A DNA stretch of 64,000 nucleotides from Buddleja alternifolia. Lineage: Eukaryota; Streptophyta; Magnoliopsida; Lamiales; Scrophulariaceae. The translations under genes and the position numbers were made by a program. Below, in pieces: positions 1-13,060 of this stretch. The stretch spans positions 2,395,001 through 2,459,000 of the forward strand of contig CM033405.1 of NCBI GenBank assembly GCA_019426215.1, given 5' to 3'. The notes beneath the pieces were generated by a model. That model saw nothing but the letters and a program-made list of their open reading frames with translations, was not told the origin of the DNA and ran no database searches. Numbering within the stretch: the first letter of the stretch is position 1; each line of letters begins with the position of its first letter.

Positions 1-380
1 TCGAGAGGTACGTAAGCAGCTCGGTAGCCCGAGTGCAGTCTATAATCTTGATTCGTTTGTATTTAGTTCATCTTACGAGGTCATTCTGATTGAGTAAGGA
101 CAGGGTTAATTTCCGACCTAGATAATAGGTAATACAAACTTATGAATCATGAGTACCTTCCATGAAAACATTTCTCCTAAAGTAGGAGTCACATAGCAAG
201 AGACAATACAAACAAAGAGAAACTCTGTTAAAGCCATTTACTTACATTTAATATAATCAATAGATTAGATAAACACACAGAGTTGAAGTGTTGAACATAA
301 TAAAACAATAAATCTTCATGCAAATTATTCGTTTGAAAAATTTACGAAAAGCAAATGAAAGGTTCGTCTTCCCGACGGAC
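1..380. other. 3' flank of UGT copy 1; empty site of the Helitron
   Basis: No gene seen. From about 138 onward the sequence is the paralogue of 7319-7424 plus 13080-13204, the 3' flank of UGT copy 2. The dinucleotide A256/T257 is the exact unoccupied counterpart of the Helitron insertion point between 7424 and 13080. Left of about 138 no homology to copy 2 is visible, so this is close to the edge of the duplicated block. Confidence 0.7.
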
Positions 381-3300
381 TTATCCCCGTATCCAACTAA
401 TAAAACTACTCAAATTCTTGTACGAATCCCCCCCTTCACTTGCACTACTCGATATCATTTCCTTGAGACACAAAGTTCTTTCCTTAAACACATCCTCTTC
501 GAACAACCGATCAATCTTTGCCTTAATTTCGTCGAACTTAACAATCCCATTTTCGTCCTCGTCGACTGTCAACCCGATTTTCCAAGAATCGCAAATGTAG
601 CTTCTATTAATAAACTGATCAGCAAAATAAGGCCAACAAAGCATAGGAACTCCACTGCTCACGCTTTCCAGAGTCGAATTCCAACCACAGTGACTTATAA
701 AACAAGCAATCGAAGAATGACTCAAAACCCGTTGTTGAGGCGCCCACCCGACGATCCGCCCACGGGTCGTGACCCTATCCGAATACCCGTCGGGAAAATC
801 CTTATCCGAATCGGGTCGAACAACCCATAAAAACGACCTATTCGATTGCTCAATCCCCATAGCCAGCTCTTGAAACTGGTTTTTGTTAAATATTGTTGTG
901 CTTCCAAAGGCAATGTATATAACTGAACAGGGTGGCTGCTGATCAAGCCATTTTAGGCAATCCGAGTCGGGTTCATGAATATGGTCCGGCAGGTTTCCAG
1001 GCCGGTTCGTGGATAGAAGCGGGCCGATCGGGGTTATATTTGTAGCCACGGCGAAGGCTCCGGGCTCGAGATCGTGGACCGAGTTGCAAATAAGCCAGTT
1101 TGCTGATTTCATGAATTTGTTGTTCTGTTTCATGATGTTGAAGACTAGTTTCTGGAGTGCTGAGATTTTTGATCTGTTCCAAACGAAGTCTGATGGGCTG
1201 ATGATAGGCATTGTTGGATTGAACTGAACTATGTTGTTGTTGTTGCTTAATGGACTTCCTGCAGTTAAAGTGTTAGGATGGTTAGTTGTTTCTATCATTC
1301 TATCTGAAAATGGGAGTTCTTGCAATGAGTTAGACATGCGAAATGCATTGTTTGGTTCTATCTAGTTAAGGAAATTCCGAAAGTTTTAGTTCGAATTGAG
1401 TTCGGCATATTTAATTTATCGTATGGTACGTATTTTAAGTTAAAGACAATTTTGCCCGATTGTGACCATATTGATCTTCACTCATGATTAATTTCTTATA
1501 GTTTATTAAATTCAATTTATTTTATTTTTTTGGTGAAAATTCTGAATTCACCTTCCACACTGATTTTAGTGTGAATCGAAATGTCCATTGCAATTGTAGA
1601 AGTATAGGGACTGGACCTGATAACTTCCCCTTAATTCAGTATAATTTTAAGGGGTAAAGATCATTGCCTACCCAAACTTTGCTGGTTTCACATTTTTTTG
1701 AATATTGGTAGAACTTTTTTTTTAACGCTTTTTTTTTATCAGAACTTTGTTTTTTTTACGCTTTTTGATCTAACCTCTCTATTTTTTAACACTTTTTTAT
1801 CTCACCCCGCCGCAAGTGTTGAAACTCTGGCGGAATATTCAGTCGAAATATGCCAATATTCAAAAAAATATAAAGCCATCCAAGTTCGGATGGATAAGTG
1901 TAAAAAAAAAATTTGTTCCAAAAAGTATAAAAATCCGCAAAGTTTTGGTAGGCAATGGTCATTCACCCCTTATTTTAGATGTTATATGAAACTTAATTGT
2001 AAAACAAATTTTTACCTCCCTTCGAATTACTTAAGTTTCCTTCTATTTACTGTGTGCGGAGCATCTATCTCGCCCTCAAAATTTAGAAATTTAGTTTTAT
2101 CCAAGTTTCTACAGTAATATTTTGTATTCATTTTCATGAGTACCTTCATGATTGCTGCTTCTCGACTTACTTGATATGGTAAGATTTTATCATAGAATCT
2201 AGGACCTAGGTAATCAAATAACATTTATCAAGTGAATGACAGTACAACTTAAGAAGAATGATCAATCATAATATAAATAAAATAAATAAAAAAGAAGTGA
2301 CCATTTAATTAGGTTCAATCAAATTAGACTCTAAATAAAAAGTTTATCAAAGTTGTTGCAATTCAATCCGGATCCTCTACTGCAAATGGTGTTACATCTC
2401 CTATTACATTCAACTCTATATATGAAAACTGACAAGTGTATAAAATTCAAATCACTTATATTTTTAAGGAAAAGATTTATACTCTTGTCATACATAGAAT
2501 AAATGCAATAGGAGATACAACACCATTTTGTAATAGTGGATCTTGTGTGATTGCAACTGCCTTGACATATACTATACAAAATTTAGCATTAATAATGTAT
2601 GCCTATTATTAATGTTAACGGATACCCCTGCAATTTGACGTAATTAAACAATTACCCCTACTATTCAGTAATTTTCCACCCCAATCGTTACGAAAACGAC
2701 GATATCATCAAAACATTGTCATCATTTCCATAACAAAAGCACGATTGATACAAGGGCGTCAGTATAAAATGTGTAATTATTGAAACAATACACGATATTC
2801 CTATAATTACACTAAATCTCAGGGGTGTCTACGTGGATGATTCTATAATAGACCGGCTATAACAAAGCCAACCTATTTATACAATGGTTATAATAGGGGT
2901 TGGGTGATAAAAACTATTCACCCTACCATCACCTAATGGTGAAAAGTTAATTGATCCAGTTGTATTCGACCCGCTATAGAATGTATGTAACTACGTGATT
3001 ATATCAGGAATGAAAATTGGGTTACCCTAATGGTCCAGCTCAATCACACATCGTTGAATTAGGGTGATTAAGATGTCTTTTACCATCATACCCTTTCATC
3101 CAATGATGTGAGACGAATCAGAATTATTCAAATATACCATAAAATCATTAGTTAAAACTTGTGTAAGAATCTTTTACCTTCATTGTCAATGATTCCATCC
3201 TCAATCAACCTTGGAATGTTAAATCCCAACACTAACAAAGCTGCAGCAGCAGCACAAAAAGCTGCTGATCCAACTCCCAACTTCTCAGCAACTTCTTGGA

Positions 3301-3652
3301 TTCTTGCAAGGCATTGATCATAAATAACACAAGTGATTTTATCCTCATTTGAGGCATTAATCTCTTGTATCAATTCCTCGATATTTCCAGGCATAATTTC
3401 ATATACGGTTTCCATCAACTTCCCCGGAATGTATCTCTCTCTTGATTCTAGTCCGTCTGGAACTGAAACCAAACAGATCCTATCATTTAATACTTCTTTC
3501 CCCGATAATGCTTGGATGCGGTCATGGTTGATTTCCGTGTTTACGAATGTGACTCTTATGCCGTGTTTGGCTAAACATTGTGCAAGCTCCATTAGAGGGA
3601 TTATATGACCTTGCATTGGGAAAGGTACCATAATTGCATGAGGTTTCCCCAT
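381..3652 (-). CDS. UDP-glycosyltransferase 83A1-like, copy 1 (2 exons, complete)
   Basis: Family 1 UDP-sugar glycosyltransferase, cytosolic, transferring a sugar from a UDP-sugar to a small-molecule acceptor. Exons by my splice reading are 3652-3178 and 1258-381 (GT donor at 3177, AG acceptor at 1259, phase 1), giving 450 aa, normal for the family. Visible: N-terminal GH-x-x-P motif with the presumed catalytic His16, partner Asp about residue 112, and a full 44-residue PSPG box at about 330-373 with HCGWNS and a terminal Asp-Gln, which usually goes with UDP-glucose. Overall similarity is to UGT83A1 proteins. The start at MGKPH is favoured because an in-frame stop lies just upstream here. The 1.9-kb intron holds two TIR elements absent from copy 2. 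No disabling lesion seen. The acceptor substrate cannot be told from sequence. Confidence 0.93.
1651..1969. mobile_element. Mutator-like MITE in the UGT copy 1 intron
   Basis: A 319-bp inverted-repeat element starting GGGGTAAAGATCATTGCC and ending in its near complement, with arms of about 35 bp or more. Flanks taattttaa and ttattttag match at 7 of 9 positions, consistent with a 9-bp target duplication. The paralogous intron of copy 2 (around 15180) lacks it. Termini and internal cggaatattc motifs resemble the larger element at 56144-57372. Confidence 0.7.
2362..2550. mobile_element. 189-bp TIR MITE in the UGT copy 1 intron
   Basis: The two arms are imperfect inverted repeats sharing AAATGGTGTT and ATCTCCTATT. 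The element is bracketed by ttgcaa (2356-2361 and 2551-2556; 7 of 9 when extended). The copy 2 intron reads straight from gttgttgcaa into ctgccttgac near 15531, so that site is empty. Confidence 0.7.
3018..3130. repeat. Old member of the GTTGGATG MITE family, UGT copy 1 intron
   Basis: The core, CATCGTTGAATTAGGG, spacer with TCTTTTACCATC, then CATCCAATGATG, matches the core of the 155-bp elements at 46514 and 59639. It is also present in the copy 2 intron (about 15985-16100), so this insertion predates the UGT duplication. Ends are approximate. Confidence 0.5.
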
Positions 3653-3713
3653 TGATATCTTTCTAGTAGATAGTTACAAGGGTGGGTTGGAGATGCTAAG
3701 CATTACTCCTAAG

Positions 3714-3721
3714 TTTTTATA
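3714..3721 (-). promoter_or_regulatory. TATA box of UGT copy 1
   Basis: TATAAAAA on the minus strand, about 62 nt upstream of the start codon. The same box at the same spacing stands before copy 2 (16680-16687). Confidence 0.6.
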
Positions 3722-3985
3722 GTAGTTTGTCTTTGTTACGTGGCTTTTGTGTGGGTTGTCTAACTGTAATTTTTAATGAGTAGTGGGACATGAAGTTCGT
3801 TTTTTGAATCAAGCAATAGTAGAATATTAAAATATCTTTTAAATCTTGGTTTTACTACCCGGAAAATGGTCTATGTTCACAACCACGCTATAGAATCTTA
3901 TCGATATTTGAGTTATAAATTAAAAAAGATATATACATATATTTAATTTGAACTCTAGAACTAGGGTTGGGCAACAATTTTATAA

Positions 3986-4190
3986 TTTGAAAGGTACCAT
4001 TATTGCATGAGGATGTCATGCTAGTAGATAGGTACAAGGGTTGGTTGGAGATACTCCAGCGTTACTTAAGTTTCTATAGTGGTTTGTCTTTGTTAGGTAG
4101 CTTTTGTGCGGTTTGTTTATGCGTAATTTTTAATGAGGGAATGAGACATTAAGGTCGTTTTTTTGAATCAAGCAATACAAAAATATTAGG
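3986..4190 (-). repeat. Fossil duplicate of the UGT promoter and first codons
   Basis: This stretch aligns with 3619-3835: first codons, leader, TATA region and upstream tail ending in gaatcaagcaata. The copied start region is scrambled (ATG retained but out of register with the GKPHAIMVPF codons), so it cannot encode a UGT. It is a promoter-only relic directly upstream of the live promoter. Copy 2 shows no equivalent. Confidence 0.7.
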
Positions 4191-5660
4191 GCCCGATTGG
4201 ATGGACGTCTATTTCCAATTTCTCATTTTTCATAGATAAAGTAAGAGAAATTATTGTTAAAGAAATAGAGATATGAAAGAGGAAGTGTGTTTGAATGAGT
4301 TTTTTTTATAGAAAAAAGTGTAAAGATTAAGTATGATGTAATATGTTTTTTTTGTAAGAAAAAATCTTTTTTTTGGGAAATTGGTATGGATGAGTTTTGT
4401 TTTTGTAAGAATATTTAACATATTTAAGCTAAATTCATCGATTAAGGCATTCAAAAATATGCAAAATAGATCTTATTTCGTAGCTTACATCATTTCAAAT
4501 AAAAATATATTCAATTTCAAATTACAAACAAAAAAAAGAGGCACCACAAACAACCCTAGCTAGAACTACTGAAAAATGACCAAAAATATCCTTCTAAAAA
4601 TTAGCTCGAGGTCGAGGTTCATTTTATGATTATTATTTTTTTGCTTTTTAATCAAACTCGATGACAATTCTACAATATTTTCTTTGATATTCTAGTTGGA
4701 TACCCTACTAAGGTCTACATAGTAGTTTCTTTTTATCGGTCTCCATAATCCCATTCGTTGCATTGTGTTCTTTGATATATTGATAAACAATGTTATCATA
4801 ATTTTTTAGAGCAATTAAATATATTTGCACTCTGTTATATGTCATTGTCTTGTAGCTTTCTTGGTTTGAATATTTGGACAATGAAAACTATTAATTATGT
4901 TGTTTATTCAAAAACAATCTAGTTGGATTGATAAAGACGGTGTACTCTATTCTTTATTTAACTCAAATTATTGAATATAAAATTGCAGAAATGTTGATTT
5001 TAATTAAAGTATTACTGGTTGATTAGATTATTTGGGTTGTCTATTTGGTCCGTGTTGGTGTAGAACAAGATTATGAGATTATATGATAAATTAAATTAAA
5101 TATAACTAAAGTTGATTGGTGAGATCAGCTAATTGAGATTATAATAACTATGATTTTTAAAAATGTACTATCCATGAAGGTACATAAAGTTAATTAGTAT
5201 ATTAAAAGAGAAATTGTGTTTAGTATAAACAAAGCATATTCTGTTGTCTGTTAATACAATTGGATGACACGTAGATATATAAGGGTTTCATTGGATAACA
5301 TGTCCATCTCATTAAAATATTTTTAGAAAAACTTGTTTGGATTGCATGCCGTCCAAGAATTTCTGTAAAAAGAATCTCAAAATTTCTATGTTGTATAGTT
5401 CGGAAAAAATAGCTACTTTTCGGAGGAAAAAAATACGAAAAAAAAGAAGTAAATTCTAAGTTTCTAACTATTCATGACTTGATAGAACGACTGAAAGAGC
5501 TTCATTTGACTTTTTTTTTAAAACGAAAATCATACTAATCACATAATGTAATGCAAAATTGCGCAATGTACAAACAAGATTTATTTTGCCTATCTTTGAT
5601 ATTATATGAGTTTGACTAAGATATGTATATGAAAAATGATATCTAAAGAAAATTGATAAA
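4191..5660. other. AT-rich upstream region of UGT copy 1
   Basis: No gene seen. About 4830-5035 is homologous to 17345-17545 upstream of copy 2 and marks the far end of the duplicated block. The motif gggcccgattggatgg at 4190 and its rough complement near 6700 might be ends of a decayed 2.5-kb TIR element; this is weak. Confidence 0.4.
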
Positions 5661-6490
5661 GGCACTCCAAAGTGTGCTAAAGGCACTCCACTTTTTATTT
5701 CAAAATCACGTAGTGGACAAAAATGCCCTTTAGCCTATTAAATGTAATTTTATCATTTAATTTGACAAACTAATTTTCTAGCACTTTTCTAATTAAACTT
5801 AAAGATATATTTTGTAATTAGATGGTTTATAAATTAAAATTTGAACTGATGGGTAACTACAATATATGAGAAGAAGACAAAAAAATATATATAGATATAA
5901 CAATTATTTTCTTATTTAAATTTAAATTAGAATAAATGTCATTTTATTTTGGATAAAATTGATAATCATGTTTAATTAATTAAAATAAAAAATAAAAATG
6001 TTTTTAGGTGGACAAATTGAGTTCACTTATGCTTACTAAATACAACAACACATGACAAGTATTTTGACCTTTTTATTAATTTTTAGGCATTTCATGTTAT
6101 ATTAATTTTCAATATTTACTATGAAGTAAATTAGCAACACATATTATTTCAGTGACTTGGATGAAATTATATTGGGGCCTGAATATTCATGGTAAACTGA
6201 TTAGTCTTGTTGCATGATATAAAAAGTAGGTGTTCTTAAGATTCATGACATCATTATATTTTCAAAATGCATTAGAAAAAACATGCTTGAGAAATTGGGC
6301 AATTTTCTTTTGTATTATTTCCAAAAAGGTTTACCAAAGAAATTTTTTGCAGATTTAAAGTTAAAGATATTTAGAAAATACAATTAATTTACAAACTTGA
6401 TAAGAATTCCATATTATACATTGAGGGTATTATAGTCAATTTAATTAGTTTGAATAGATGTGGAGTGCTTTTAAAAATATTTGGAGTGCC
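5661..6490. mobile_element. 830-bp non-autonomous TIR element
   Basis: Starts GGCACTCCAA and ends with the exact complement TTGGAGTGCC; a second inverted pair (GGCACTCCAC and GTGGAGTGCT) sits about 18 bp further in. No coding capacity. The superfamily is not assigned because no convincing target duplication is visible. Confidence 0.6.
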
Positions 6491-7424
6491 AATATGAATT
6501 CCTTGTCTTCATCTAAACAAATTTCTTATTTCTCACAGAAAAAATGTCAAATCAACCAAAATCATTACATATTTTTTTCCGAAAAATAACTTATTCAAAC
6601 ACACTTCTAAGTTCTAACACCATTTTTCTTATCCAAAAAAATATTTTTCTCCACTTTGTTATGAATAAAAAAACTCATAAATGAACGTGTCATCCAATTA
6701 AACTCTTAATAGTCGAACAACTCATCCAGGATCAAAAAGTTTGGGTTTAATTCTTGCGGGTAAATTAACCCTGGCCCATTTCATTTGGGCTTGTGACGAT
6801 CCAAATTCTTCGAAAACTTGCCCGCCACTTATTTCACATCACTTGAAATTTGATTTTGGATATTGTTTCATAAAATCTACTTTTAGCTTTTTATTTAACA
6901 AGATATAATTTTTTCTTCCTAGTTTCATTAATAAATTTAAATGAACGGAAAATTATTGGTTTGGTCACTGTTAAAATGGTAATAATTCATTTGTTTTGAA
7001 TTGTCTCGATCATATGGACTAAAGTACTTTCGATCATCATTTTCAATATCGTGTTTTGTCCGTCTTTTGTATCCTAGAAGGCTAGAAGTAGCTATTTGTA
7101 TGCCCTTAAGGTGGCTCATGTCACCATTTGCGAGATTGACTTTGATGTGATTAAATCCTATACCGGGCTAGAATTTCAATTTTTTGGTACAATCACTATT
7201 GCTAATTAAATTATGTATATTGTTCATGCAACCTTGAATATTGTATTTCATTGTTGCCTCATTAGACATACATCTTTCTTGATATCCAAATAACATGTAT
7301 GAGGGCTTTAAATCTACAAAGTTATGAATCATGAGTACCTTGCTTGAAAACATTCCACACCGAGCAGGGAGACAATCCAAACAAGAAAAACTCTGTTAAA
7401 GACATTAACGTACATTTAATATAA
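6491..7424. other. Intergenic, and 3' flank of UGT copy 2
   Basis: No gene seen in 6491-7318. From about 7319 to 7424 the sequence aligns with 138-256, i.e. the distal 3' flank of UGT copy 2, cut off from its gene by the Helitron that follows. Confidence 0.6.
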
Positions 7425-7612
7425 CTAGTAAAAGCCACGTGCGTTGCACGTGAACCATAAGATCTCGTTAAAATAATTCATGTATATAAATTTTGTTCAA
7501 TTTGAAAATGTTATATATTCAAAATTTTATATTAATTTAACTCAATGTGTTATTATCCAATAAATTATAATTGAAATACTAAAAATGATTGACATGAAAG
7601 ACTCACTAAATC

Positions 7613-10230
7613 AATACTTCAAATATTTGAGTTTATTGGAAATTGAAACATAGATAATAATGTAAATATTTTCTTATGTAAATTTATCTTTTCATTTGCT
7701 TCTTCTCTTCTTTACTTTTACTTTTTATGGATAGAATACTCTCTTCTTCTTTTACGATTGTCTCTTCATTATGTCTAAAAAGTGGATATCTATGTAGTCT
7801 TTCTTTTTTATTACTATTATTTTCTTTCTCTATTAGCAATCGTAGCATAGTTTTACTCAAGATCATTCAATGTGTCACCATTTGAATATTAATGCCGGAA
7901 TCACAATAGGTTGACATAGATAATGCTTTCCTTTTTATTTGATTCACTACTATTGAATAATCTTTTCTATTTATAGAAAATGTAGGAGAAGTAAATGTGG
8001 CATTGTATTGCTCATAGGATACTTTTGGTCCCACATGTTCAATGCTAGTATTAATTTAGTCCTTCATATTTAAATCGTGACTTTAGCATCTCTAATGTTC
8101 GTATTTGGTTTCATTTAAGTTTTTTTGGACATCTTTACTCTTAAATGTGAGAATGTATTGCTCATATGAAAGGACTTGAGTAAAACTAAATATAAAGGTA
8201 AATATATTTAAAAAGAATTGAATGAATTAAATGAAATTAAATTAGAACGTTAGCGATGCTAAACTCACAAATTAAACATGCAGGACTCAAAAGTCATACT
8301 AACATCAAATATAGGGGGACCAAAAGTGACATTACCCTTAAAAAAATTATATATATAAACATGTAAGCACAATTCTAATGGACGTCTAATTAACGAAATA
8401 TGGATATTAAACTATTTCTAAAAAGAATAATTGATTTAAAAATCAGAATAAAATAATTTGTGAATGTACTGTTTTGATATATTATTGAAAAAGTTAGTAT
8501 GAGTCTTTCAAAAACTATATCATTAAATATATGGACTTTCATTCATACCAAACATATATATAGAAAATTATCTTTTGTATGTTTTTTATAATGATCCTCA
8601 ATTTTTTCCATCAACGCAATATTTGTTTAATCAATCAAAAAAATAAATATAAATTATGACGCTAACCATAATATATATTTGTATTGTAAATTTGTCCTTT
8701 CCAAGTTCAAGCAAATTAAGTTTGCTTTTATCTTCTTCTTTCCTGCTAATGAACAACTTGTTCTTATATTACTTTACATCCTATAATTATCTATAGTAAT
8801 TATATTGTGTAATCTTAATATTTATATAGCTTACTATGGTAGATATCTTAAAGAGTAAAATACGGTTTACTACGTTGAACAACATCCATTGCATTACCCC
8901 CCTCCCCCACCCAAAAAAATAATAATCCATTTTTCATATCATTTACCCCCATCTTTATTATGTAAATTGTCTCAAATGTTATTTTTACGTTTACTAATTT
9001 TTATTTTTTTTTACTTCTTACAAATTTGTTAATTAAATAAAAAAACGTGAACCTATTGAACCTCCAACTGCAATATTGTTCTATTTTATTTTTTAGTCTT
9101 ATTTAACCATATTATGCAGTTAGATTTAAAGAAAAATCAAGAGATGTAATTTAATATCTTATCTTAAAATGGTATACATGTAATATATTAAGAAAACATT
9201 CAGTTTTTATTTTTGATCTTTTACTTTCAAGACGTGCAAGATTTGAAAAGCAAAATCTCAATAATGATTCACACATACATCTTAACAGTAGAATCAAATC
9301 AATCGACCAATAAATTCCACACTTAACTTTGAGTCTTGACTTCGGCAATGACTTAAAGTCTTCCTTCAACCCAAAGTATACTCCGAAAAGAAATAATCTT
9401 ATCTTAAGAGATTTTGCAAAAGAACAAAAAATAAAAAATAAAAAAATCGTATGAATGAGTATTTTTTTTTAGTAAAAGAATAAAAAACACAATATATTTA
9501 TCATGCAACAAATCTACCATATATGCACTAATATTCTTTTATTTCAATTCTACAATGACGTCAGTAGCTACGTACATTTACATCAATGCAATTGAATATT
9601 TTTTGGAAAAGGGTACTTTCTTCTGTTTTATGCTCTTGGTTTTATAGTATAATATCCCATACTCTTAGGTTCAGGATTAATCCATAAAGATACTTTCAGT
9701 ACCAAACATCGTAATTATTCCCAATCTAATCTATAAAACTTCATATAAGCATGATACATATAAGCGTAATATGAAAATATGCTTGTTTTTATTCACTGAC
9801 AACTCGTTTAATTAGTAGATTCATACTTTATCAGATGTTTGCAAATAAATATTTTGTCCGCTTATGGTTTCCTTAGAAATATTTGAACATAACTTTCAAC
9901 ATAAAGTCCAAGCTATCAATTTTGTGTAGAACTCTTTTTTTTTTTTTCTAATTATCTTGTGTAGAAGTAAATCCCAAAATTTCTTTATGCTAGTTATTGT
10001 GTACAATTGGAATTTATGTTTGTGGTGGAGTATTAGTCAATGCTATGTTTAGTCAATTAGATTAGATTTTTTGTGGTGATTCAATTGTAGAGTCCTAATA
10101 TAACTATATATTTTATTATTGCAAATATATATAATTTATTATTATATTTGTTTTTTTACTATTTTGGCCTTAAAAATTGAATTATATAAGGATATTTTAG
10201 GTATATCAAAAGTTTCAAGATATCACCCAT
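7613..10230. repeat. Helitron internal unit A (tandem with 10360-13060)
   Basis: About 2.6 kb nearly identical to 10360-13060, in the same orientation. At its 5' side (near 10230) unit A stops about 19 bp short of the Helitron terminus that unit B reaches, and a 130-bp unrelated linker (10231-10359) follows. Confidence 0.85.
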
Positions 10231-10359
10231 TATGTAATTCACTTTTTAATAGCAAAAGAATGAAATGATAAATATTATAAATAAGTTGTATATATCTATA
10301 ACAAGAAGATGTATAATTACATTAGAAGTCTATAACAGAAGTACATATAGACATAGAAA

Positions 10360-11093
10360 AATACTTAAAATATTTGAGTTTATTGAAAATTGAAACATAG
10401 ATAATAATGTAAATATTTTCTTATGTAAATTTATCTTTTCATTTGCTTCTTCTCTTCTTTACTTTTACTTTTTATGGATAGAACACTCTCTTCTTCTTTT
10501 ACGATTGTCTCTTCATTATGTCTAAAAAGTGGATATCTATGCAGTCTTTCTTTTTTATTATTATTATTATTTTTCTTTCTCTATTAGCAATCGTAGCATA
10601 GTTTTACTCAAGACCATTCAACGTGTCAACATTTGAACATTAATGCCGGAATCACAATAGGTTGACATAGATAATGCTTTCCTTTTTATTTGACTCACTA
10701 CCATTGAATAATCTTTTCTATTTATAGAAAATGTAGGAGAAGTAAATGTGGCATTGTATTGTTCATAGGATACTTTTGGTCCCACATGTTCAATGTTAGT
10801 ATTAATTTAGTCCCTCGTATTTAAATCGTGACTTTAGCATCTCTAGTGTTCCTATTTGGTTTCATTTAAGTTTTTTTGGACATCTTTACTCTTAAATGTG
10901 AGAATGTATTGCTCATATGAAAGGACTTGAGTGAAACTAAATATAAAAGTAAATATATTTAAAAAGAATTGAATGAATTAAATGAAAATAAATTAGAACG
11001 TTAGTGATGCTAAACTCACAAATTAAACACGCAGGACTCAAGTCATACTAACAGCAAATATAGGGGACCAAAAGTCACATTACTCTTAATAAA

Positions 11094-11137
<44 letters not shown>

Positions 11138-13060
11138 ATGTAAGCACAATTCTATTAACGAATATAACATAATTAAAGATTAAGAAAGAGCTAATGGACG
11201 TCTAATTAACGAAATATGGATATTAAACTAATTTCTAAAAAGAATAATTTATTACAAATTCACAATAAAATAATTTGTGAATGTACTGTTTTGATATATT
11301 ATTGAAAAAGTTAGTATGAGTCTTTCAAAACCTATATCATTAAATATATGGGCTTTCATTGTCATACCAAACATATATATAGAAAATTATCTTTTGTATG
11401 TTCTTTATAATGATCCTCAATTTTCTCCATCAACGCAATATTTATTTAATCAATCAAAAAAATAAATATAAATTATGACGTTAACCATAATATATATTTG
11501 TATTGTAAATTTGTCCTTTCCAAGTTCAAGCAAATTAAGTTTGCTTTTATCTTCTCCTTCCCCGCTAATGAACAACTTGTTCTTACATTACTTTACATCT
11601 AATGATTATCTATAGTAATTATATTGTGTAGTCTTAATATTTATATAGCTTACTATTGTAGATATCTTAAAGAGTAAAATACGGTTTACTACATTGAACA
11701 ACATCCATTGCATCACCACCCCCCCACCCACCCACACCCAAAAAAAAAAATCCATTTTTCATATCATTTACCCCCATCTTTATTATGTAAATTGTCTCAA
11801 ACATTATTTTTATGTTTACTATTTCTTTTTTATTTTTATTTCTTACAAATTTGTTAATTAAATAAAAAAAATGTGAACCTATTGAACCTCTAACTGCAAT
11901 ATTGTTCTATTTTATTTTTTAGTCTTATTTAACCATATAACGCAGTTAGATTTAAAGAAAAATCAAGAGATGTAACTTAATATCTTATCTTAAAATGGTA
12001 TGCATGTAATATAATAAGAAAACACTCAATTTTTATTTTTGATCTTTTACTTTCAAGACGTGCAAGATTTGAAAAGCAAAATCTCAATAATGATTCATAC
12101 ATACATCTTAATAGTAGAATCAAATCAATCGACCAATAAATTCCACATTTAACTTTGAGTCGTGACTTTGGCAATGACTTAAAATCTTCTTTCAACCCAA
12201 AGTATACTCCAGGGAAAAGAAATAATCTTATCTTAAGAGATTTTGCAAAAGAACAAAAAAAAAAATTTCATATGAATGAGTGTTTTTTTTTAATAAAAGA
12301 ATAAAAAACACAATATATTTATCATGAAACAAATCTACCATATATGCACTAATATTCTTTTATTTCAATTCTACGATGACATCAGTAGCTACGTACATCT
12401 ACATCAATGCAATTGAATGTTTTTTTGGAAAAGGATACTTTCTTCTGTTTTATGTTCTTGGTTTTACAGTGTAATATCTCATACTCTTAGGTTCAAGATT
12501 AATCCATAAAGATACTTTCAGTACTAAACATCGTAATTATTCCCAATCTAATCTATAAAACTTCATATGAGCATGATACATATAAGCGTAATATGAAAAT
12601 ATGCTTTTTTTTTATTCACTGACAACTCGTTTAATTAGTAGATTTATACTTTATCAGATGTTTGCAAATAAATATTTTGTCCGCTTATGGTTTCCTTAGA
12701 AATATTTAAACATAACTTTCAACATAAAGTCCAAGCTATCAATTTTGTGTAGAACTCTTTTTTTTTTTTTTTTTTGTTCTAATTATCTTGTGTAGAAGTA
12801 AATCCCAAAATTTCTTTATGCTAGTTATTGTGTACAATTGGAATTTATGTTTCCGGTGGAGTATTAGTCAATGCTATGTTTAGTCAATTAGATTAGATTT
12901 TTTGTGGTGATTCAATTGTAGAGTCCTAATATAACTATATATCTTAGTATTGTAAATATCTATAATTTATTATTATATTTGTTTTTTACACTTTTGGCCT
13001 TAAAAATTGAATTATATAAGGATATTTTAGGTATATCAAAAGTTTCAAGAAACCACCCAT
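10360..13060. repeat. Helitron internal unit B
   Basis: Partner of unit A. It is longer owing to a (TA)n tract at 11097-11134 and about 40 bp of extra sequence next to it. It runs into the true 5' terminus of the Helitron. Confidence 0.85.
11097..11134. repeat. (TA)n microsatellite
   Basis: A pure TA run of about 38 bp inside Helitron unit B; unit A has only a short TATATATA at the matching position (near 8350). Confidence 0.9.

Noticed and set aside
4191..6706. A 2.5-kb TIR element from gggcccgattggatgg to its rough complement near 6700
   Set aside because: The end similarity is weak and no target duplication is visible; mentioned only as a possibility.
9151..12195. A 72-codon frame conserved in both Helitron units (9151-9369 and 11977-12195, minus)
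   Set aside because: The two peptides differ at several positions with about as many amino-acid changes as expected without selection; no start context, domain or splice signals. Duplicate non-coding DNA explains it.
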